This document shows positions 25,940 through 34,829 of a DNA stretch of 64,000 nucleotides, one piece after another (position 1 is the first letter of the stretch; each line of letters starts with the position of its first letter). The DNA is from Bernardetia sp963719525 (GTDB taxonomy: Bacteria; Bacteroidota; Bacteroidia; Cytophagales; Bernardetiaceae). The position numbers and the translations under genes are program-made. The notes beneath the pieces are model-generated. The model did not search any database. It was not told the DNA's origin and saw only the letters and a program-made list of their open reading frames with translations. The stretch covers positions 1,674,001 to 1,738,000 of the forward strand of contig CAVRCG010000004.1 of assembly GCA_963719525.1 (NCBI GenBank). The letters are read 5' to 3'.

Positions 25940-28057
25940 ATGTCTATAATTACCTCAATTCAGAAAAATACAGGATTACTCCTTGTCGTTATTTTAGGCG
26001 CACTTGCAGCCTTTGTTCTTACTGACCTTTTTAATAGTGCTGGTCAGATGGGTAGCGACCAAGTGATTGGAGAAATTGATGGAACGGAAATTAAGTACCA
26101 AGATTTTAATAACGAGCTTCAACTTATGCGTGACAGAATGGAAGCGAGTCAGCAGTCGAAGTTAAATGAATCTCAAATGCCAATCGTCCGTACTCAAACG
26201 TGGAATACAATGGTTACAAAATATGCTATGAAACCTGAATGGGAAAAACTAGGCATTATGGTAACTGAAGAAGAAGTAATTGATATGGTACAGGGAAATA
26301 ACATTTCTCCTCAAATCAAACAGGCTTTTACAGATCCAGAAACAGGCGTTTTTGATAAAGATAAAGTAATCGCTTTTATCCGTAATCTTCAAAATCAGTC
26401 GCCACAAGCTCAACAACAATTTGCTGCCTTTGAAAGAGAACTTCCAGAATCTCGTAGAAACGAAAAGTATGAAAACTTGCTTCGTAAATCAGTCTATGTA
26501 ACCAAAGCAGAAGCCAAACGTCGTTATGAAGACGAAACCATTAAATTAGATTTAAAATATTTATATATTCCTTATGCAAATATTCCAGATTCGGCTGTAA
26601 CTGTTACAGAAGATCAAATTAAAGACTATTACAATGCTCACGAAGCAGACTATGATGATGTAGCTTCTGTTGCAGTAGAGTATGTAACTATTCCGATTGC
26701 TCCTTCAAAAACAGACAGTACAGACGTAGAGCGTTATTTGACTAACATTAAAGATAAGTTTGCAGCGACACAGAACGATACTTCTTTTATTGCTCAACAT
26801 TCTCAAATAGAAGCTAATTTTGCAGAACTTGCTCCTTCCAACTTTCCGACTTCAATCAAGAATCAAATGGGAAGTGAAGTTATGCCAGGTTTTGTAGCAA
26901 ATCCTGTTGCAGGAAATGGAGTCTATAAAATGTATAAAGTAGTGAAAGCAGTAGGAGAAGTTGTAGATTCTGTAAAAGCAAGTCATATTTTGTTTAATAT
27001 ACAGGGAAAAAGTCCAGAAGAGAAATTAGCTATCGAAACGAAGGCTAAAGAAGTACTAGCAACAGCTAAAAACGGTGGCAATTTTGCCAGTCTTGTTAAA
27101 GAACATAGTGAAGATGAAGGAAGTAAAATCAAAGATGGAGATTTAAGTTGGTTTGGTCGTGGTGCGATGGTAAAACCATTTGAAGATGCTACTTTTGGAG
27201 CTACTAATGAAGGTATTGTTCCAGAATTGGTAGAGAGTCAGTTTGGTTATCATATCATCAACGTTACAGGATTAAAGAGAACAAATAAATATTTAGTGGC
27301 TTCGGTTACTCGTTTATTAGACCCAAGTGAATCTACTCGTGAAATTTTGTATCGTCAGGCTGGTGATTTGGCTTCTAGCAAAAACATGACAGAATACGAA
27401 GAGCGTGTCAAGCAGTATAATTTACTTAGCTTGCAAGCCAATGATGTGAAACAAAATGCTCGTTCGTTGAATAATATTTATGACCCTTCTATTCGTCAGG
27501 CTATTCGTTGGGGATTTGAACCGAATACAAAAGTAGGTTCTGTTTCGAATGAAGTGTTTGAAGTAGATAATCAATATATTGTTATGGCTTTAAAATCTCG
27601 TACTAAGAAAGGAATTCAACCTCTTTCTAAAGTGTATGAGCAGGTTCGCCGTAAAGTAATTGAGGACATTAAGAAGGAAGATATTATGGCGAAACTAGAA
27701 GGAAAAACAGGTACACTTGAAGAAATAGCAGCAACATTTGGGGAACAAGCTCGCATTCTTGATCAAAAAAATTATACCTACATTACAAATGCACTTAACG
27801 GAGTAGGTTTTGCACCAAAGTCAGCAGGTATGGCTTTCGGAATGAAAGAAGGAGAAATTTCTAAACCTATAGCTGATGAGTCGGGTATAGTAATCATGAA
27901 AGTAGAAAAAAGAACTGAAGCTGGAGAAGTAGCTGATTATGCAAAATACAAAGATCCATTGGTTCAAGACCGTCAGCAGCCTTATAATTCAGGTGGAATA
28001 CTTCGTGCTATCAAACAACTTACTGATACAGAAGAAAATATTGATAATTTTTATTAA
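25940..28057 (+). CDS. Membrane-anchored peptidyl-prolyl isomerase (PpiD/SurA type)
   Basis: 705 residues. An N-terminal anchor (LLLVVILGALAAFVLTDLF) is followed by a SurA_N-like domain (EIDGTEIKYQDFNNELQLM), a parvulin domain at about 345-440 (VKASHILFN, FASLVKEHSEDEGSK, DLSWFGRGAMVKPFEDA, ESQFGYHIINV), and a second diverged parvulin-like half (about 480-690). It acts in the periplasm as a chaperone for newly exported and outer-membrane proteins. One gene with its own promoter and terminator. Confidence 0.9.
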   Translation: MSIITSIQKNTGLLLVVILGALAAFVLTDLFNSAGQMGSDQVIGEIDGTEIKYQDFNNELQLMRDRMEASQQSKLNESQMPIVRTQTWNTMVTKYAMKPEWEKLGIMVTEEEVIDMVQGNNISPQIKQAFTDPETGVFDKDKVIAFIRNLQNQSPQAQQQFAAFERELPESRRNEKYENLLRKSVYVTKAEAKRRYEDETIKLDLKYLYIPYANIPDSAVTVTEDQIKDYYNAHEADYDDVASVAVEYVTIPIAPSKTDSTDVERYLTNIKDKFAATQNDTSFIAQHSQIEANFAELAPSNFPTSIKNQMGSEVMPGFVANPVAGNGVYKMYKVVKAVGEVVDSVKASHILFNIQGKSPEEKLAIETKAKEVLATAKNGGNFASLVKEHSEDEGSKIKDGDLSWFGRGAMVKPFEDATFGATNEGIVPELVESQFGYHIINVTGLKRTNKYLVASVTRLLDPSESTREILYRQAGDLASSKNMTEYEERVKQYNLLSLQANDVKQNARSLNNIYDPSIRQAIRWGFEPNTKVGSVSNEVFEVDNQYIVMALKSRTKKGIQPLSKVYEQVRRKVIEDIKKEDIMAKLEGKTGTLEEIAATFGEQARILDQKNYTYITNALNGVGFAPKSAGMAFGMKEGEISKPIADESGIVIMKVEKRTEAGEVADYAKYKDPLVQDRQQPYNSGGILRAIKQLTDTEENIDNFY

Positions 28058-28109
28058 GATGTAAATGTAGTTGGTGGAAATACCAACAACGGCAGTAATT
28101 TATCAAGCA

Positions 28110-28143
28110 TAAAAAAACCTAAGTTTCTCAACTTAGGTTTTTT
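28110..28143. terminator. Bidirectional terminator
   Basis: AAAAAACCTAAGTT-TCTC-AACTTAGGTTTTTT, A-run on one side and T-run on the other, between two convergent genes (ppiD-like and HMG-CoA reductase). A GTAG-footed hairpin (28067-28087, GTTGGT/ACCAAC) lies just before it. Confidence 0.85.
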
Positions 28144-28226
28144 TGTATTATTATTTTGAAGAAATAATCAATTGAATTTATCTGTGAGATTTATTTTCAT
28201 TAATTCTAACTTCTAAATGGGTTGGC

Positions 28227-29780
28227 TTATCTATTTCTACCATATTTCTCATGACTAGAAACCCAATCTGAAGAAGAGATTGCCGAACCAAGAGAAATCT
28301 CGCCTGCAAGTACTACTCCTGCAATAATTTCGGCTAGTTTGTTTACTCTATTTTTACCAAAACAATCCATCATTTCTAAGCACTCTTTTTGAGTAGCCAA
28401 ACCAACACCACCACCATAAGTAGCAATAATTAGAGAAGGAATAGTAATTGAAATATAAAGGTCTTTTTCAGGAGTAAGTTCTGAATAAAGAATACCAGCC
28501 GAAGATTCAGAAACGTTGGCTACATCCTGACCAGTAGCAATAAACATTGCCGTAATACCATTAGCAGAGTGCGCTCCATTGTTGTTTGCACCTGAAATAA
28601 ATGCACCAATAGTAGCTATTTGTCCGTGATAAGCTAACGATTCTGGCTCTACACGCATATTTTGAATAAGTACATCTCTAGGAATAAGGCATTCTGCAAC
28701 TACACGCTTACCACGAGTACGCATAACATTGATTTGTGATGCTTTTTTATCTGTTGCAAAGTTAGATTCCAAATAGAAATGTTCTACTTTGTTTTCGTCA
28801 TAGTTATCCAAAATCCAGCTACAGGCTGCAAAAGTAGCACGTCCAACCATATTCTGACCTGCTGCATCACCTGTTTTATAATTAAAACGTAGATAAGCAA
28901 ATTTGTTAGACAAATAACAATCAATATCATGAAGTTTGGCAACACTTGAAGTTGCTTCTGCTTGCTCTGTTATTCTGTCGTAATTTTCTTTTTTCTTCGT
29001 CCATTCTACAAAATCTCTAGCACCACGAGCATCTTTAAAAACGAAAACAGGCGCACGTTGCATGGCATCTCCAATGACAGTACATTTTACTCCACCACTA
29101 AGATTGAGTACTTTCATACCACGATTATACGAAGCTACAAGTGTTCCTTCAGCCGTTGCCATAGGAACTAAAAAGTCGCCTTTTGCATGTTCGCCATCAA
29201 TAGTAATAGGACCTGCAATACCGATTGGAATTTGTGCAACACCTACAAAATGCTCACAGTTTCCTGCTGCAATATGTGGATCGAAAGAATATTTCGTTAC
29301 GTGGTCTAGTTTTTTACCAGTAACTTGTTCAACAAAGTCTTGTCTAGTTTTGATGGCACTTTCTGCATAATCATCATTTTTATCTCTAGGAATTTTGACT
29401 TCTGATTCTCCAAAACCTGAAATAGCATCTTGTACCTTGAATTTGAGCTTGCCGAATGGATTAGCTACAAACGAAATTTCAATGTCGTTTTTTCCTTCTG
29501 GAAGTTTGTCCATTTTAGCCAGTACATTAAAACTTTTGCTAAGTGGAAAATCAACAGGACTATTTTTGTCCATGGAAGAAGGATTAAGCATTTTGCCATC
29601 TCCCATATCGATTTGAATATCGCTCATCGGAACTTCTTTACCGTTTATTTCAACGCTAACAAGTTCGCTAAGTTTGGCATCGCTCAAACGATTTTTGATA
29701 GTAAATTGTACTCCTTTGTCTGTATTTTGTAAACTTCCTCTTGAGTAAAGTTGTTTGAGTATTAAGCTTGGTATTTGCAT
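28227..29780 (-). CDS. Hydroxymethylglutaryl-CoA reductase with extra N-terminal domain
   Basis: 517 residues. From about 140 on it is HMG-CoA reductase of the mevalonate (isoprenoid) pathway: Glu176 in NCEHFVG, PMATAEGTLVASYNRG, Asp305 in TGDAAGQNMVG, Lys345 in ATDKKASQIN, and His510 in VSSHEKYGRNR. Catalytic residues all present; the arrangement is class I-like. The first 130 residues are unusual: a soluble, beta-rich domain with VQFTIKNRLSDAKLSELVSV and FGKLKFKV, somewhat like the DUF6379-type small domain. No membrane segment, so the enzyme is cytosolic. Confidence 0.9.
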   Translation of the reverse strand: MQIPSLILKQLYSRGSLQNTDKGVQFTIKNRLSDAKLSELVSVEINGKEVPMSDIQIDMGDGKMLNPSSMDKNSPVDFPLSKSFNVLAKMDKLPEGKNDIEISFVANPFGKLKFKVQDAISGFGESEVKIPRDKNDDYAESAIKTRQDFVEQVTGKKLDHVTKYSFDPHIAAGNCEHFVGVAQIPIGIAGPITIDGEHAKGDFLVPMATAEGTLVASYNRGMKVLNLSGGVKCTVIGDAMQRAPVFVFKDARGARDFVEWTKKKENYDRITEQAEATSSVAKLHDIDCYLSNKFAYLRFNYKTGDAAGQNMVGRATFAACSWILDNYDENKVEHFYLESNFATDKKASQINVMRTRGKRVVAECLIPRDVLIQNMRVEPESLAYHGQIATIGAFISGANNNGAHSANGITAMFIATGQDVANVSESSAGILYSELTPEKDLYISITIPSLIIATYGGGVGLATQKECLEMMDCFGKNRVNKLAEIIAGVVLAGEISLGSAISSSDWVSSHEKYGRNR

Positions 29781-30141
29781 AAGTTTTGCAGTAAGGTTTG
29801 TGTAAAAAATTAATTTAATTCTAATTCTATTTAAAAATTAAGCTAATATTATAAAAAACCATTGATAATACAACTTATTTGGCAAGGAATTGATAAAATA
29901 TTTGGCTTTTTTTTAAAAAACTATTATTTACTATCGTTTTCAAACAAAAATCAAATACATGTATTTTACATAAATTCTATACTCAAAACTATTTTCTCTT
30001 TCATTTGGATAAAAAATCAATAAAAAATAGTAATTTTGAAAGTGAGAATAGTATTTTAATAATAAGAATCGTTAGTATCAGACGATATAGAAATAATTAG
30101 CTACTAAACTATAGAGCTTATATAAAAATATAGATTCAATT
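29781..30141 (+). other. Intergenic region with a possible promoter
   Basis: 361 AT-rich bases between divergent genes. TAATTTTG at 30031-30038 with CATTTGG about 23 bases upstream is a fair -7 candidate for the SRPBCC gene. Nothing else recognised. Confidence 0.35.
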
Positions 30142-30690
30142 ATGAAAAAAAGAACTCTTTTAATTGGAGCTGCACTAGCAGCAGGAATTACGTATTGGTG
30201 GAAAAAGCCGAAAGAAATTAGTTTTGATTATACCTTCAAGACCAATTTTTCGCCTACCGTACTCTGGACATATATAGAAGAAGCTTTCAGAAATTCAAAG
30301 GAGAGTGAACTCTGGATTCAGCATTTGGAAGAACTCGAAACAACAGGAATAGAAGCAGGAAACAAAGTAATGGCAATCTACAAAACGCCTGTTTTTGCAA
30401 AAGTGCATCATTATTACATTACAGAGGCAAATTATGGAAAATATTTTGTCTATGAACCTGTAGCCGAACACCCATTAAAAGGACGTGCTATTGTAGAAAT
30501 TACGCCAACAAAAAGAGGTTGTAATTTGCGCTGGAGAGGAAAATATTATTTCAAAGGAATGCCGTTAGCTGCAATTTATTTGGTAAGTTATTTTGAAAAG
30601 GCATTTTTTAAAGGATTGCAAGAAAATTTGTATAAAATAGAACCTCGTATGCCTCAAAATATGCAGGTTATTGATAGAGTTTATGAGTAA
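30142..30690 (+). CDS. SRPBCC-domain protein with N-terminal anchor
   Basis: 182 residues. The start (LLIGAALAAGITYWWKK) is a short helix that may anchor it. The rest has the ligand-binding START/polyketide-cyclase pattern: SFDYTFKTNFSPTVLWTYI, ELETTGIEAGNKVMA, EYPL-like ITEANYGKYFVYEP, and a long final helix (YFEKAFFKGLQENLYKIE). Ligand unknown. It lies 18 bases before the AraC-type gene, perhaps cotranscribed. Confidence 0.65.
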   Translation: MKKRTLLIGAALAAGITYWWKKPKEISFDYTFKTNFSPTVLWTYIEEAFRNSKESELWIQHLEELETTGIEAGNKVMAIYKTPVFAKVHHYYITEANYGKYFVYEPVAEHPLKGRAIVEITPTKRGCNLRWRGKYYFKGMPLAAIYLVSYFEKAFFKGLQENLYKIEPRMPQNMQVIDRVYE

Positions 30691-30708
30691 AAGAGATAAT
30701 GAAAAATA

Positions 30709-31533
30709 ATGAGTAATTCAACTATCCAACAAATCAAATTAGAAAATCTAGACAGTTTAGAGTTGTTTTCTACTTCCAATTCTAATCAAGATTTTCCTTT
30801 GCACTATCACGAAACTTTTTGTATTTCTAGTATTGAAAAAGGGGCTTTTGTGGAGAATAATAAAATTGCTCTGCAAAACTCGCTACTTATTTCGAATCCT
30901 TTAGAAATACACAAAAATAGTGCTTTTCAAAATCTTGATTATTCTATCAAAACTTTATACGTCAGTAAGGATATTTTTAGTTTTGCTTTAGGCACAACTA
31001 GTTTGGATAATGGTTTTTTGTTACAAAATCTAATTACAGATACTTCTCTGTTTGATAAAATAAATGGATTGTCTAATCAGATTATAAACAATGAAAGTAA
31101 AAAAAGTGAGTTTGAAAATAATCTTTTAGAGTGTATAAAATCATTATACAAATTTAGAGTAAAAAGTACAGGAGATAATGGAAAAGAAGATTTTAGCTCA
31201 ATTCTGCCCAACTGGATAGAAGATACAAAGCAGTATTTGAATGCTAATTTAGACCAAAAAATAAGTTTAGAAACACTTACAGAAAAAACGAATTTAGACA
31301 AGTTTCAATTCATTAGAGGATTCAAAAAACATGTTGGACTTACGCCTTTTCAATATATTATTTTGAGTAGAATATCGCTTACCAAAAAGCTCCTTCAAGA
31401 AGGAAACTCAATTATAGAAACGGCTTTAGATGCAGGATTTTACGACCAAAGTAGTTTTGCTAATTATTTTAAAAAATATGTAGGTGTTACGCCCAAAACC
31501 TATCAAAAAAGTTTCAATATACTACAAGATTAA
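30709..31533 (+). CDS. AraC-family transcription regulator
   Basis: 274 residues. A cupin-like N-terminal domain (DFPLHYHETFCISSIEKGAF) and a C-terminal pair of helix-turn-helices from about 170: QKISLETLTEKTNLDKFQFIRGFKKHVG, then IIETALDAGFYDQSSFANYFKKYVGVTPKTYQ, the AraC signature. It likely senses a small molecule. Targets may be the adjacent SRPBCC and serine-hydrolase genes; that is inferred from position only. Confidence 0.9.
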   Translation: MSNSTIQQIKLENLDSLELFSTSNSNQDFPLHYHETFCISSIEKGAFVENNKIALQNSLLISNPLEIHKNSAFQNLDYSIKTLYVSKDIFSFALGTTSLDNGFLLQNLITDTSLFDKINGLSNQIINNESKKSEFENNLLECIKSLYKFRVKSTGDNGKEDFSSILPNWIEDTKQYLNANLDQKISLETLTEKTNLDKFQFIRGFKKHVGLTPFQYIILSRISLTKKLLQEGNSIIETALDAGFYDQSSFANYFKKYVGVTPKTYQKSFNILQD

Positions 31534-31605
31534 GAAAAAGAGGTGTTGTACTTTTGAGTAAATTATTCTTTAATTCTACTTCAAATTTTCTCAAAGACTA
31601 TCTCT

Positions 31606-32832
31606 ATGAAAAATTATCTTAAAAATCTGTTATTAATTACGGCTTCATCTTTACTTTTAAGCTGTTCGGAAAATATTATTCCTCAAATAAATACTACTCA
31701 AGAACTAGATGCTTCTCTTCAAAAAAGCTATGAAAAATCTAATTTTGGAGGTTTTTCGGTTGCTGTTATCAAAGGTGGAGAAGTAGCTTTTCAGAAAAGT
31801 TATGGCAAAGCTAACATTGAAAAAAATATTGATTTGACTAATGAAATGTCAATGAATATTGCTTCAATTAGTAAAGTTTTTATAGGTATTTCACTTGTAA
31901 AAGCGATTGAAGACGGATATTTTACCCTAGAAACTCCCATTAATTCCATTCTACCTTTTGAAGTAAAGAACCCAAATTCGGATAAGCCTATTCTTATCAA
32001 ACATTTGGCTACTCATACTTCTGGAATCAAAGATGACGATGCTATTTATTTTCAAAATTATAGCATTTTGGAAGGCGAAGATATTTCTACAAAAGGAGCG
32101 CAAAGAATGATAAACGAGTTAGGAATCAAAACGAATGGTACTACGCTATCACTTGAAGATTTTATGAAGGCTTATCTTTCCACAACAGGAACGCTCTATA
32201 ATTCGGCTAATTTTGTAGATGCGCCTGCTGGAACAGAATATTCTTATAGTAATATTGGTTCTGCGTTGGCTGCTTATCTTATCGAAATTGTTACCCAAAC
32301 TCCTTTTAATATATATTCAAAACAAGTCATTTTTGAGCCGTTGCAAATGAATCATACAGCTTGGAAAACATCAGAATTAAATGCTGACTTAGTTTCTACA
32401 CAGTTTTTTGATGCACAAACTCCTCTTCCTGCTTATACAATGACAACTTATCCAGATGGTTCTTTGCTGACTTCTATTGAGGATATGACCGTTTTTATGC
32501 AAGAAATGATAAAAGCTAAAACTGGACAATCTTCGTTTTTACTTTCAAAAGAATCGTATCAACTTCTCTTTGACAAAAAATTAGAAACAAGACCAAAGCA
32601 AATGCCTGAAAAAGAAGATAATTATGGTGTCTTTTGGTTGTGGTCTATAAATGGTCGTATCGGACACACAGGAGGAGATATTGGAACAACTGCTTTTTTT
32701 GGTTTTGATGCAGAAAGTAATTCGGGTTCGATTATTTTGATAAATTCTAATGTAGAAGAATCGGGCGAATTATCACTTGAAGTATTGAGTGAAATAGTAA
32801 GGGCGTATAAATCTTTTGAAGCTGCAAACTAG
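31606..32832 (+). CDS. Beta-lactamase-fold serine hydrolase (lipoprotein)
   Basis: 408 residues. Lipobox LLLSC (Cys20) predicts a lipoprotein. Class C/DD-peptidase motifs: Ser87-x-x-Lys90 (SISK), the tyrosine motif in TEYSYSNIGSA, and HTGGD for the KTG triad. These enzymes act outside the inner membrane on peptidoglycan peptides or on small esters and amides. A promoter-like TACTTTTG is present upstream at about 31548. Antibiotic resistance cannot be inferred. Confidence 0.88.
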   Translation: MKNYLKNLLLITASSLLLSCSENIIPQINTTQELDASLQKSYEKSNFGGFSVAVIKGGEVAFQKSYGKANIEKNIDLTNEMSMNIASISKVFIGISLVKAIEDGYFTLETPINSILPFEVKNPNSDKPILIKHLATHTSGIKDDDAIYFQNYSILEGEDISTKGAQRMINELGIKTNGTTLSLEDFMKAYLSTTGTLYNSANFVDAPAGTEYSYSNIGSALAAYLIEIVTQTPFNIYSKQVIFEPLQMNHTAWKTSELNADLVSTQFFDAQTPLPAYTMTTYPDGSLLTSIEDMTVFMQEMIKAKTGQSSFLLSKESYQLLFDKKLETRPKQMPEKEDNYGVFWLWSINGRIGHTGGDIGTTAFFGFDAESNSGSIILINSNVEESGELSLEVLSEIVRAYKSFEAAN

Positions 32833-32852
32833 AAAATAAATCAAACTTGAAT

Positions 32853-32901
32853 CTAAAAAATCTTTATTCATTTTTTTGAGTAAAGATTTTTTAGGTTTTT
32901 T
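32853..32901 (+). terminator. Terminator after the serine hydrolase
   Basis: CTAAAAAATCTTTA pairs with TAAAGATTTTTTAG (14-base loop), followed by GTTTTTTATG. It lies 21 bases after the stop codon. Confidence 0.75.
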
Positions 32902-32979
32902 ATGAATAATTGCAGCACATCAAAATACTATCTCGTAAAGAATAAAAATTAGTATTTTTAAATTTTATTCTATTTGATT

Positions 32980-33837
32980 ATGAAGTCTTATTATTTGTAT
33001 TTTGTGTTACTTGTTTTTTGTTCGTCAAAATGTTGTGGTTGGGATTATCAAGGAGATGATTATATTTCTACTGGAAAAGAGGTAATATATTTATTAGAGG
33101 GAACTAATGGAAATCCTATTATTTTTCACAGTGAAGTATATGATAGAATAAATACTTGTGATGATGCTGAAACGGTTGCTAACCCTATGTTTTTTGATAT
33201 ATATTCCTTTAGAGATACTACAAACAAAAATTCATTAATAGATTTAGATGTTTTGCTTTATTCTCAATATGAAAATGAACTATTGGAAATATTAACTGTT
33301 GATGCAAAATCTCCACCTTATAGAAACATAGAAGATAGGTTTGAGAATACTTTCTACCAAGCAATATGGCAGAAGATGACTTACAAGAAATTTGAAGAAA
33401 AAGATAGTTTTGTTATTAAAATATTTGGAGTAAATTACAAAAATGACAGTGCATTTATCAATGGAACATACAATCTTTCTCCGTCTAATAAGATGAATAT
33501 TAAAAAAAATTATGATTTAAGTGGAAATATTTATTCTGATAGAATAAGAATAGATTTACTAAAGTCAAGAGATGATTACAGAAGGCTAATTAGAATTAAA
33601 AGTTTAAACAAATTGAATGATTATAGAAGTTTAAGCATTTATATGAACTTGTATGAAAACATAAATGACTCTTCTGTTTTTATAAGTAAATCTGCATATT
33701 TAGCTGGATATGGAATAGGAACTAGTGCATTTTTGAATATTCCAAATTCCAAAACTTCATTTGATGGTTATATTGAAATAAAACAACCCTATAAAGATTT
33801 TGATTCTACAATGCTAACTATTCCTATTAGGTTCTAA
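32980..33837 (+). CDS. Hypothetical secreted protein or lipoprotein
   Basis: 285 residues from ATG 32980 (a TTG two codons upstream is less likely). The hydrophobic start YYLYFVLLVFCSSKCCGWDYQ looks like an export signal with cysteines at its end, the pattern of Bacteroidota lipoproteins of the DUF5034 type. The mature part is beta-rich with many charged and aromatic residues. No motif gives a function. Immediately upstream of the fourth zinc-finger family gene, same strand, 69 bases apart. Confidence 0.5.
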   Translation: MKSYYLYFVLLVFCSSKCCGWDYQGDDYISTGKEVIYLLEGTNGNPIIFHSEVYDRINTCDDAETVANPMFFDIYSFRDTTNKNSLIDLDVLLYSQYENELLEILTVDAKSPPYRNIEDRFENTFYQAIWQKMTYKKFEEKDSFVIKIFGVNYKNDSAFINGTYNLSPSNKMNIKKNYDLSGNIYSDRIRIDLLKSRDDYRRLIRIKSLNKLNDYRSLSIYMNLYENINDSSVFISKSAYLAGYGIGTSAFLNIPNSKTSFDGYIEIKQPYKDFDSTMLTIPIRF

Positions 33838-33906
33838 TTAAAACAGTAAAAAGGATTTTTGCGTAAACAAGTAGATATATTCTCTACGTTACTTTCATAT
33901 TCATTT

Positions 33907-34815
33907 ATGCACATTCACAAAATTCAAAAACAAAAACACGCTGATTTCTTAAACCAAAACCGTAAAGACCCAATTACAGGAGATTTGATTGTAGAAGGAG
34001 ATGAAATTGTTTTTTGTCAAGAATGTAAATCTGTATTTCTGAAAGATACTTGGGAATATTTAGAAGGAAAACATTGTAATTCGTCTGAAACGCTCATTAA
34101 TTTTCCTATTCAAAAAGTGTTAGAACTGCGTGTTCTGCAAGATGCCAATTCGTTATTGTTTCCCATAAAAGGCACAGAAAATGAAGATTTCGATAATTTT
34201 GGAGATAAATTAGATGATCATTTTTGGAAGAAAGTAAAAGTAAATATTCGTATTGATTCTCAAACTCAAAAAACTATTGCTTCAAATAATACTATATCGG
34301 TTTCTAAAAACTACACAATTTATGCAATTATGGGAATTACCGTTTTTGTATGTATTATTACAGGAATTATAGTAGATTTTTCATCAAAAGGATATATATT
34401 TTTAGTGGCACTAACAGTAGCAGCTTTGTTTTTACCTCTTTATTTTACGGAAAATTCAGGGGCAGGTAGTTTTAATCAAAATTTCTCTTTCTTCAATATA
34501 AGAAGTGCATTGCTTCATTTTAAAGAAAATGGTATTTTTATTTACTTTGATGAATCAAAAAGTGCGTATAGCGTTGAATATACAGACATTACTCAACTTA
34601 TTTTTTCTGCTCAAACGATTGCTATTTGTACTCAAAACGGACATCAAAATACATTTAGATTGACAGGTTTTTCGGTAGAACAAGTCGAAAATATTATTCA
34701 TCTTGTCTATAAACTCTCTTCTTCTACCTTAGTTATTTTCAAAAATCAATCTGCAACTATTAGAAAACAAGTAAAAATTATGGAAACGACTTATAAAAAT
34801 ATTTGGATGGAGTAA
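33907..34815 (+). CDS. Zinc-finger (RING-like) / two-TM / PH-like protein, copy 4
   Basis: 302 residues from ATG 33907 (MHIHKI, matching the other copies); the frame extends to a TTG at 33859, but that leader is not shared. Finger: RKDPITGDLIVEGDEIVFC, QECKSVFLKDTWEY, then HC. Membrane helices at about 138-160 and 168-185; PH-like tail with LLHFKENGIFIYFD and VEYTDITQLIF. The finger is almost identical to copy 3, while the rest is clearly diverged, repeating the pattern seen for copies 1 and 2. Confidence 0.6.
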   Translation: MHIHKIQKQKHADFLNQNRKDPITGDLIVEGDEIVFCQECKSVFLKDTWEYLEGKHCNSSETLINFPIQKVLELRVLQDANSLLFPIKGTENEDFDNFGDKLDDHFWKKVKVNIRIDSQTQKTIASNNTISVSKNYTIYAIMGITVFVCIITGIIVDFSSKGYIFLVALTVAALFLPLYFTENSGAGSFNQNFSFFNIRSALLHFKENGIFIYFDESKSAYSVEYTDITQLIFSAQTIAICTQNGHQNTFRLTGFSVEQVENIIHLVYKLSSSTLVIFKNQSATIRKQVKIMETTYKNIWME

Positions 34816-34829
34816 CTATACTTCTGGTT

